From Cephalotrichum gorgonifer (Eukaryota > Ascomycota > Sordariomycetes > Microascales > Microascaceae), in the NCBI GenBank assembly GCA_900312665.1, contig ONZQ02000016.1, positions 124,001 through 188,000 on the forward strand: DNA of 64,000 nucleotides, given 5' to 3'. This document shows positions 55,888 to 64,000 of the stretch, in pieces (positions within the stretch are counted from its first letter, which is position 1; every line of letters begins with the position of its first letter). A model generated the notes under the pieces. It was not told where the DNA came from, searched no databases, and worked only from the letters and a program-made list of their open reading frames with translations. The position numbers and the translations under genes are program-made.

Positions 55888-56583
55888 ATGGGAGGGAAAC
55901 CTCTTAGCAAGCACGAGCTCTCGAGGAGGAAAAGGGCTCGATATATACCCATTTACGATGGCTCAGCGCGCCCCGATCATGACATGATATTATACCTCGC
56001 AGTGGATGGTCGTATGAAGAAGCACTCTTACGTCAAAACCTCGCCCACGGTCTTCGTCTCCTTTAGCCATATGACGAAGTATCGCGGGGAGCGTGGGGAA
56101 AAGAAGGATTATTTCCTGTCCCCAATATCGTTCGCCATTCTCAAAGAGCGTTGCTCGGCTAATACCATCAATCGACCGCGCACCCCCAAGTACAATGGTC
56201 AGTGGCCAAGCGGTCATGAATCTCTAGGTCAAAAGGAGCCTCATAACTCTGGACCCGCCTTCGGCTCCGAGGTGGGTCTCGCAGCTGACCACGGCGCCGC
56301 GGACCCGAAATCAGCCATGCGACGCATTGAGGCGTCCACTGAGGACCACGCAGTCGAGGACGACACCAGGCACAATGCAGAATACACTGATGATCTTCCG
56401 GAGAATTGGGACTCACAACTAAGGGAGATCCCCTGCCTGGAAATGGAAAGCCTGGACCTGACGACCAAAATGAGGAAGTTCAAATTGCTGAGGCTAGTTT
56501 GGGTCTTTCCGGGGGCGGACAGGTTCGCAAGGATAAGAATTGGTTCATTGCTGCTTCCCCTGTGGACCAAAGTCAGAAGCTGA
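55888..56583 (+). CDS. Hypothetical protein, structure unresolved
   Basis: Open frame of 231 codons beginning MGGKPLSKHELSRRKRARYI. The N-terminal 100 residues look like plausible folded protein (DMILYLAVDGRMKKHSYVK); the rest is hydrophilic. An overlapping frame 56406-56753 is also open and composition-wise plausible, so a splice between the two is possible. No family recognised. May be a fragment of a larger gene with the frame near 55624. Confidence 0.3.
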   Translation: MGGKPLSKHELSRRKRARYIPIYDGSARPDHDMILYLAVDGRMKKHSYVKTSPTVFVSFSHMTKYRGERGEKKDYFLSPISFAILKERCSANTINRPRTPKYNGQWPSGHESLGQKEPHNSGPAFGSEVGLAADHGAADPKSAMRRIEASTEDHAVEDDTRHNAEYTDDLPENWDSQLREIPCLEMESLDLTTKMRKFKLLRLVWVFPGADRFARIRIGSLLLPLWTKVRS

Positions 56584-57402
56584 GGGAAGATACGCCTGAG
56601 ATGCGGATAGACACAGGCTTGGGAGTGGATGCTGGGGCGGCAACTACGAGAGCGGACCCTCCGGGAGACCAGGTATTCAGTGAACCCTCGCCCGAATCCC
56701 GCGGTCAGAAGGAGACCCTCTCCAACCTGAGCAGTCCGAAGAGTCCATGGTGACAGGCGTCTCCTGGACGATGGCAACCTGTTTCGTCGTTGCTATTTCC
56801 GGCATGTTTGTCATGGCGATAGGCCGGATGTATGGAACCCGTGGGTTGTAGATGCCTTTTTTGAGAACGGACGACGGACGTACCCATAGTTCCATCCTAA
56901 GGACAAAGGGACATTCAAGTTCCATCCTTACGGGTACCATTTCAATCACTGCGCCGGTATATATAGTTTCTCGTACATGATGAGAAGTTGGTTGAAGGAA
57001 GAGCAAAAAAGTTCGCAGTTGTGCAAAGCAAGGCCTGTTGTAAGTCGTGTCTCCATGGCGTGACATACTGAGTAATAAGTCAAGGCAAATGCAGTTGCCA
57101 TCACCACCAGAAGCTCATCTTCATCGCCAGTCGCTCACAGTCGATACACATGGTAGCTCACAAGGCGAAACAACCACCATTGAGTCTTTCCAAAGAATTT
57201 CCCATCAAGGAAAGACCTACTCAAACAGTCCCCCTCGGGTTCCTTCCTCCTACCCCCATCGCCATCGCCACAAACCACCACCACCATCTCCAAAACACAA
57301 CCCATCTCGAGACCATAATCTGCCTCATCTCATTCCTCCTCATATTGTTTCTTTTCGTCTAAGTACCAGGCGTCCTTCCCTGAGCCACCTCTATCACCCA
57401 GC
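56584..57402. other. Intergenic
   Basis: Pyrimidine/CA-rich leader before the gene at 57403. Minus-strand frames here have no family features. Confidence 0.45.
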
Positions 57403-58532
57403 ATGGGACGCAAGGGAAAGAAGGCCAAGGTCATAAAACGACCCCCGCCCAAGCAGGAGCCAGAACTGGTGGGCGGGAAGATCATGTTTCTCCCGCCCAA
57501 GTACAATTCCATGGAGATAGTCGATCCGTATCTTCACGATCGCCCTAGCCACCCAGTTGTCGTCATCTCGCGGACGCCGGACGCCGACGGCACTGTGGAG
57601 ATTCGACTCATAGTATGTCGTATTCATTGCCTCTTCCATTATGCTCCTGCTACATTCTTTCCTACCTCTCCCTCCCCACATCTTTTATCTATCCTATCAT
57701 CAATCTCCCCATCTATCATCAGACTGGTATCGCTGCTTGAAGTCACCTCTCTCGGCCCTCTCGAGTCTCTCCCACCCCGCAAATATTTCTATTCCCTCGC
57801 CACAGTCTTTTTCTCGGTGTTATTAGCCCAGACACGCGGCCTAGTCGACAAGCGAAGCTAACTGAATACCTCCTCCCACAGACTATCAAGTTCTCGAACA
57901 AGATTCTCGACATAGCCCACAAATTTTGGAATAAAATGCTCGACATACCTCGCAAGTTCTCGAACGAGATGCTCGACGAAATAGCCTACGTATTCTTGAA
58001 AAAGACGCTCAAGAAATCCCACACCAACAAGGCCCTGGTCAAGTCCCATTACGTTCCCCTCGAGCCCTCCGAGCCGCACCCAGAGGACGGCACCCTCCTC
58101 CGCCTCGCCAACGGATGCCGCAAGTCTATCCTCAAGAATTATGTCATCAACACCGATCAAGTCTTCCACATCGCCTTTCCCATTCTACGCAACTACAACG
58201 GCGCCAGCAACGGCGGTGAGGAGCTCGCGCTTTGTCCTGATTCATACGATGAGCTCCTTCGGTGCCTGGATATCATTGAGAAGAAGCGACAGCACGAGGA
58301 TGGTCGACAGGGAGTTCGGCTCCAGCGAATTGGTGCTCAGAATATTGAGGATGGAGATGACGACCTCAATGATACTCATGTCGAGACGAAAATCAGGGGA
58401 TCGCGCTTCCTCATTTACCCGTGGATCGTGGTAATGGTCCCAATGGTGTGCGACATTGTTGCGTGGGCCTTTTACTCATTCGGTTCAGTTGGGGGGAAAA
58501 GTGAACGTGGATGCCGCAATGAGGTCACTTGA
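57403..58532 (+). CDS. Hypothetical protein with internal 11-residue repeats and a C-terminal membrane segment
   Basis: Exons 57403-57612 and 57882-58532 (286 aa). The 269-nt intron is long for this window; its donor is GTATGT and its acceptor CACAG. The N-terminus is very basic (MGRKGKKAKVIKRPPPK), then GGKIMFLPPKYN and HPVVVISRTPDADGTVEIRL, a pattern seen in a family of short fungal hypothetical proteins. Exon 2 opens with three 11-residue repeats (57888-57986; consensus KFSNxMLDIxx), then LVKSHYVPLEPSEPHPEDGT. Near the C-terminus FLIYPWIVVMVPMVCDIVAW is a likely transmembrane helix. Function unknown. Confidence 0.55.
57888..57986 (+). repeat. Three 33-bp tandem repeats within a coding exon
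   Basis: Units 57888-57920, 57921-57953 and 57954-57986. Each encodes 11 residues beginning KFxN and containing LD. Units 1 and 3 share AAGTTCTCGAAC exactly. Confidence 0.85.
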
Positions 58533-59183
58533 GGTTGATTGATAAGAAGTAGGAGTCGCGTTAGTAGCGGTTGGCCATCATCTCGAAGATACCCCTCAGC
58601 TCTTGTTCTAGAGGAAGAAGCACCTGTTATCTACTTGGCAGGGAGGAGATTTCGCAACATATTCGGGGATGACGAGCTTCTGCTAGTTGGTTGGAAGGGA
58701 GGAAGCTAGGAAAAGGGAAGGGAAATTATTTCAGGCTTTAACTAGCAAATAAATTTCATACCAGCTCTCGCGTAGCTTTTACTGGGTGCCGCATTAGGAA
58801 TGGCAAGGTGATAATTGGCAGACTGTGTCCTCGTCCCTCACTCCTTTCTCCCGGAGGTCGAACTCAGAGTTTGTACCAACAAACGCGACAAGCAAGGCCA
58901 AATAGGTGATTGTTGAAACCAATAACGCCAATCTCGTTCCTTCCATGCCGAATGCCATTCCACCAGCAAGCAGAAAGACCATAGAACCGACCGCTAGTAT
59001 GATACTCTAACACCTGCAACTTCATGGTGGAATCATCCACAGGTCCGCAAAGATAGCATCGCCGTACAATATTTTTAACAAAGGGTGATAGCCGGACCGG
59101 GGGACGCTGTCCTTGGTATAAATAGGATAATGGGGCGTGGCGGTTTGTAACCCTGTCTATACTGCGACTGTGGACGCCGGTTG
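58533..59183. other. Intergenic
   Basis: No intact gene. TATAAATA at 59117-59124 lies about 65 bp upstream of the FMN-reductase frame, but no N-terminal coding for that protein is found here. Confidence 0.5.
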
Positions 59184-59624
59184 ACAAAGGTCGAAGACCT
59201 AACCCAGTTCGCCTCCCCAGCCACCGTGGCTTGGAACCAAGAGATCGCCAAATTCTCCGCCTACATCCTCATCTCCCCCGAGTACCACTCCGGCATACCA
59301 GGCGCGTTGAAGAACGCCATTGACCATCTGTACCACGCGTGGACCGGAAAACCGGTGATGGTCCTGACCTACGGCGAATTCGGCGGTGCGGAGGCAAATG
59401 CTCAGTTGCGTCAGGTACTGGGAGTCGGTTGTCAAATGAAGGTTGCCAGTGTGGGGCCGAAGCTCGAGCTCCCTGGACGAGATGAGAACAATAATAACAT
59501 GAGCCTGGCGATGTTCCAGGCTATGACTGGCGTGGTAAGCCCGCAGACCTTCAAGTCATGGGAGGAGGAGGGACAAGATGTTCTGGCTGGGTGTCACGAA
59601 TTGCTGCGGTTGAAGGACGGTTGA
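59184..59624 (+). pseudogene. 5'-truncated NADPH-dependent FMN reductase
   Basis: The frame lacks an ATG and begins at the middle of the flavodoxin-like fold: TVAWNQEIAKFSAYILISPEYHSGIPGALKNAIDHLY and KPVMVLTYGEFGGAEANAQLR are the conserved central motifs (flavin-binding SPEY and GALKNAID). It ends normally with a stop at 59624. The first 65-75 residues, including the FMN phosphate-binding GSTR loop, are missing and are not found in the 600 bp upstream in any frame. Likely a truncated relic. A far-upstream exon is possible but unsupported. Confidence 0.65.
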
Positions 59625-60855
59625 GTGAGTGTGTTTGTTGGAGATTGGAACGTTGGAGTTTCCATACAGCTTGAATTGGGTCTTTTCCCCCTGGACGATT
59701 TCTCCAGTCCTCCTGTAAATTACCACATCAAAGGCCCATCTATGTACTGTCGAGCGTATAAATTGATGTGGCTGTACGGTAACCTTCGGCACTTGATATT
59801 CCAGTGTGACATCAACTCCCGAATGGAGTAGTATTCTTGGCGTTGGTGTGGTGCATTTTCAAGGCGATTGCAAAGACAAAGCAACCAATCCTTCTAAGAA
59901 TACAGTCACCCACACTTGTTTAACCAGCCTGTTTGCTCCACCCCTTTGGTGCGACAACATAAGACGCTTCGCCTCACACGCTTGGTGCTTAAGGTAGCCA
60001 TTGCAGGATACCCACCTTGGATAATGTGGAACTTGGAGCAACCACAACACCAACTGGAGCAAGGGAGGGATCCTCTTATGCAGGAATATTACCAAGGTTT
60101 GGTACCTCCAGCAAGGACAAACCACCATCTCTACCGTCCAGGTCAAACAGGGCTGAGCCGCCGTCTGACCAATATCGGGAGGATGCACTCCACGTGGACC
60201 GGCCGATACAGGGAGTGGGGATTTATTTGCCTGGCCAGCTTGCCAGGTAGTGAGGGGGGGCGGGACAGTTAGACGCGCTGCGGTATTTTTTGGGGAGCAC
60301 TGTGGCAGCAGTCTATGTATCAGTACCGGTTTCCACGGCCAAACTCATGAAGCATCCTCATACTTCGCAGATAAAAACTCTTGCCGCCATGAGCGCCCTC
60401 TCCCGGATCACTGGATACGGACATGGCCTATCCAAAGCCTGTACCAGTAAGATGATCGTTCCACACCCCCTCCCCGGCACCGGCATGGGGTTAGTGTCCG
60501 AAAAAAGCGAGGCTCACTTTGCCTTTCCGCCGATGTGAAATATGAACTGCGGAAAAATCAGGATATTGCCCGCATAAGGGAGGGGTTACCTTCACTGAGG
60601 CTCTGCATACTCTGGGCTTCCATCTGGGCCCATGCGTTGCGCTATCCCGGTTTGGTTGGCGAGAGGGGAAGCCCTGGCTCGCACGCGGTCTTCGGGTGTG
60701 TGATACTAAAGTTCCTTGCCATATCATGTCAAGGTAAAGTTAACATTTTAGCCATAGCCCCTAGACCGGAAAGCCACTACCTAGCCAGGGCGTCCTTGAA
60801 TTTCCCGGCTTGACCATGCAGGCGACCTCCCCGCAACGAAACTCCACCGAACGGG

Positions 60856-60886
<31 letters not shown>
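60856..60886 (+). repeat. Poly(A) tract of 31
   Basis: Uninterrupted A run at 60856-60886. Could be a simple homopolymer or the tail of an old retroposed copy; no target-site duplication or parent sequence was recognised. Confidence 0.95.
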
Positions 60887-60888
<2 letters not shown>

Positions 60889-60949
60889 AATTGATGTGTC
60901 AAAAGTGCCCCTAGAGGTCCCGATATGTAGGGTCTACCCCCTCGGACCA

Positions 60950-61020
60950 GGGTCGAGGGTGTACGGGTCGAGGGTGTACTTGTACGGGTCGAGGGTGTAC
61001 TTGTACGGGTCGAGGGTGTG
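60950..61020 (+). repeat. GC-rich minisatellite
   Basis: Four units beginning GGGTCGAGGGTGT: 60950-60964 (15 bp), 60965-60985 and 60986-61006 (21 bp each, with an added TTGTAC), and a partial unit 61007-61020. Confidence 0.9.
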
Positions 61021-61655
61021 CGACGGGCACAGTATAACAGCAATATAACACCCCGGAGGCCTCCGCCAATCGAGACCGGTAGTAAACTTGCATAAATTTG
61101 TGATGTTTACTGGTAGTTGTGGCTGTGCTGGTCTAGTGGCCGTATGAAAATCGCTCATATTAATAGATGGATGTGATTCGGAAGTGTGCTTCGCTTCTCC
61201 CCGGGCACGCTAGCTTGGCCCATGTGCGCTCGCCGAACCCCCAAATCTAGCCAAGTCGAGCCGAGGCAGGCATACAAGTGGTATTATCACTCTTTGTAAT
61301 GCAGAGTACCCAAAACAGGAATCCAATCCCAGGGTCCTGGCTCCCCACCTCGTGCCCGAAGGAAGGGGTGCTGCCAATAAGAGTCCGGGTCTATTACTCG
61401 TAATAATTCATTTTAGCTTAAGGTGTTTTGAAGATCCAATGGCCAAACCAAGGCCAGTATTCCAATATACTCGCGACTGGCTTGCCCCGCCAAAAAAATG
61501 CTGAAAACCCCGATCCCACCCATTTGTCGTTCACACGCATGCACACACACATTTTCCCCTTCTACTTGCTTTCAACTTAGATTGTTTCCTAAAAGCCCGT
61601 TTCATAGCCACTATTCTTTCTGGTGCCTTCGGCATCAACTCATCATCTGCCCAAG

Positions 61656-64000
61656 ATGCGGACCCCGCGCCTCAATTTCAATTTCATCAGGATTCACTGT
61701 AAGCCGTGTGCCGTGCCTGCATTGGAAGGCTCCTCCTACGATGAGTACAGAGCTGATACTGACGGTTTGGTTTATCTGCATGGCCGCAGATGTCTGGATC
61801 ATCTTTTGCAGCCTCTTGGCTTTTCCTATCCTGTACCCATACGGCAACATTAAGGCGATTGACACACTCTTCTTCGGGTGCAGCGGCTCGACGGAGTCCG
61901 GTCTGAACACCATCGACGTAAAGGATCTTAAGACATATCAGCAGGTGTATATCTACATCGCCCCTATCATCACCAACATCATGTTCATCAACGCCGTGGT
62001 GGTTGTCGTGCGACTACACTGGTTCCGCCAGCGCTTGAAGGAAACCGGTAAGTCGTTTCTCCGCCGAGGCAGGCGAGATTCGGGGTATTCTGGCTAACCT
62101 TGTACTTGCTAGTGGAGAAAAAGTCAACTCGTCGGGTCGACGAAGACAACACTCTCTTTGGTGATCCACTCAAAACGGACACTCTCACTCTGCGCGATGC
62201 GAACGGGCGTGTCGAGACCTCGGTCTCATCGACATCACCACATCCGGACTCCTTGTTATCCACCCCGCCCGATCATGCAGCCTCAGGGGTACCTAGCTCT
62301 CCCGTTCCCGTACCACAGAAAACCACCACCATCACCTTCAGTGACGCTGCAGCCAGAACTGAGAAACCTCAATCTGATGCCACGGCTCTCCGTATTCCCT
62401 CTCCAAGGGATGCCGCCAACGGTATGCCTTAATACCTGAACCTCTGTGGAACACCTGACCATGGTCCTGGCTAACCTCTTCTTTCAGGGAAACAAATTGC
62501 GGAGGTGAATCCTGAGAAGCTAGACGCCGGACAGGATAGCGATGAAGGTGAGCTTGCCATCTCTCGCAGCAACTCCCGCTCTGGAAGAATGTCTCAACAA
62601 TTCATGACCGTGCATCTGCTAATTCTCTACGATGTTGCTTCTTTAGACCCTGATGTTATAAAGCCAGTCTCTCGCACCCTAAGCGGCCAGTCACGCCGCC
62701 GCCGCTCCCTCCATGCTGATGGACCCGTCCTGCAGGCTGCCAAGTCTATCGAGAGGGCTGCCTCCTCCGTCTTCGTCCTAGGTGACGCTCGTCCCCGCAC
62801 GCGAAGTCGGAGCAGGGCTTCCTCGCAAATCGCCAACATGCCTAGCCTCTCGCGCTCCGTCACGCTCGGCCGCAACTCCGCCTTCCACAACATGACTGAG
62901 GCGGATCGTGAGCTCCTAGGTGGCATTGAGTACCGTGCGCTCAAGCTCCTGCTCAGATTTGTCTTCGGTTACTTCTTCGGCCTTCATCTCCTAGGTGTCA
63001 TATGCCTGCTTCCTTGGATTCACAACGCCCCGTCCAAGTATGCAGACGCACTTAAGGAGTCTGCCATCGGCAAGACCTGGTGGTGCGTAGTAACATATCA
63101 CCTTCCCTACTATGCTATGGCCCCTTCACTTTTTTATCCTTAGTATCTGTTGGGCTCACGACGTCGTAGGGCTTTCTATTCGGCACAAACCATGACGGAC
63201 AACCTAGGGTTTACCCTGACCCCAGATTCCATGGTTTCCTTTAATGATGCTACCTGGCCTATGCTAGTTATGACATTCCTGGCCTTCGCCGGAAACACAT
63301 GCTATCCCATCTGCCTACGGTTTTGTATCTGGATTTCCTTGAAGCTATCCCGGAAAGGGTCCCAAGCCAGAGAATCCCTTCAATTCCTCCTCGACCACCC
63401 CCGTCGGTGCTACACCCTCCTCTTCCCCAGCCGCCCGACCTGGATATTATTCGGCATCATCTTCATCCTGAACCTCATCGATGTCCTGCTCATCGTCCTC
63501 CTCGACCTCGACAACGCTGCCGTGAACAACCTTCCTGTGGGCCCACGTATACTCGCCGCCCTCTTCCAGGCCGCATCGTCCCGCCATACCGGCACTTCTA
63601 GCTTCAACCTCGCGAACGTGAGCCCGGCTGTGCAGTTCAGCTTGCTGACCATGATGTACATCTCCATCTTCCCCATCGCCATCAGCATGCGCACTTCAAA
63701 CACGTTTGAGGAACAGACGATAGGCATCTGGGAGTCCGAGGGCAGCCTTGACGAGTCTAACAGCAAATCCTACATCATGGTGCATATCCGGAACCAGCTC
63801 AGCTTTGACCTCTGGTACATATTCCTCGGCACCTTTCTCATCTGTGCCGTGGAGGCGAAACGCATAATGAGTCTGGAGGAGCCGGTATGTTGTACTCTCC
63901 CCTCCTTATTTCTTCTCCCGCGTACGGCTTCTCAACGGGCCTTCCTCTAGTCATTTTCTGTCTTCGCAGTCCTGTTCGAGGTCGTCTCTGCATAGTAAGT
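61656..64000 (+). CDS. Trk-type potassium transporter, 3' end outside window
   Basis: Exons 61656-61698, 61790-62047, 62113-62421, 62488-63082, 63170-63884, 63951-63994, then a GTAAGT donor at the window edge. Start MRTPRLNFNFIRIHY joins to VWIIFCSLLAFPILYPYG, the first helix of fungal Trk proteins. The first pore loop is GCSGSTESGLNTIDV. A long hydrophilic loop (about 62113-62880) follows, as in fungal Trk1. Later helices and loops: LGFTLTPDSMVSFNDATWPML, GNTCYPICLRF, and ASSRHTGTSSFNL with the pore Gly. Family role: K+ uptake at the plasma membrane. 62549-62647 could be a further frame-preserving intron (GTGAGC to TTTAG). Partial. Confidence 0.85.

Larger units (their letters stand above)
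59625..61655. other. Long gene-free region with simple repeats
   Basis: Two kilobases without a supported gene. Holds the 31-A tract and the minisatellite listed separately, plus the promoter of the Trk gene. Confidence 0.55.

Noticed and set aside
57888..57986. CRISPR-like array
   Set aside because: Only three contiguous in-frame repeats with no spacers, inside a fungal coding exon.

Overview
The window is nuclear DNA of a filamentous ascomycete (Pezizomycotina). Genes lie on both strands with no operons. They carry short introns (mostly 50-120 nt) with GTAAGT/GTATGT-type donors, CTAAC/CTGAC branch sites and AG acceptors. Protein families are typical of moulds: Zn2Cys6 regulators, a heme-thiolate peroxidase, Helo-like/ankyrin proteins, F-box families and a Trk potassium transporter. 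I saw no rRNA, tRNA, CRISPR array or intact transposon. Exon coordinates were derived by hand from splice signals, reading phase and family homology.

Layout. 1-10.1 kb: a partial F-box gene, two lone secreted or membrane-anchored proteins, an F-box/LRR gene, and a multi-exon F-box gene whose second intron has lost its canonical donor. That gene overlaps tail-to-tail with a relic PD-(D/E)XK-like gene. 10.7-25.3 kb: a coherent catabolic cluster. It contains a urea-carboxylase-like biotin enzyme, a class III aminotransferase, a LamB/YcsF protein, an amino-acid permease, a dihydroxyacetophenone-dioxygenase-like cupin and a Zn2Cys6 regulator. The set resembles lactam utilisation as known genetically in Aspergillus nidulans (lam locus: 2-pyrrolidinone to GABA). 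The permease could bring in the substrate, the biotin enzyme plus LamB could open it, and the aminotransferase could take the omega-amino acid onward. The 10-bp word GGCGTCGGAG (or its complement) occurs in three promoter regions of this cluster, once as a perfect palindrome, and is a candidate operator for the cluster regulator.

25.8-35.2 kb: a second Zn2Cys6 regulator, a Gal80-like protein, a long F-box pseudogene with several in-frame stops, and an intact PD-(D/E)XK-like gene. 36.5-43.9 kb: heme-thiolate peroxidase, SAM methyltransferase, a third Zn2Cys6 regulator, an isochorismatase-like hydrolase and an MFS drug:H+ antiporter, plausibly a small detoxification or metabolite group. 44.3-49.9 kb: a Helo-like/ankyrin protein followed by two decayed genes (an aminoglycoside-phosphotransferase-like pseudogene and a remnant of unknown family). 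50.6-58.5 kb: an O-methyltransferase, a T5orf172/GIY-YIG-like protein and poorly resolved hypothetical genes, one with three 33-bp coding repeats. 59.2 kb: a 5'-truncated NADPH-dependent FMN reductase. 59.6-61.6 kb: gene-free, with a 31-A tract and a minisatellite. 61.7-64 kb: the 5' part of a Trk-type potassium transporter, cut by the window edge.
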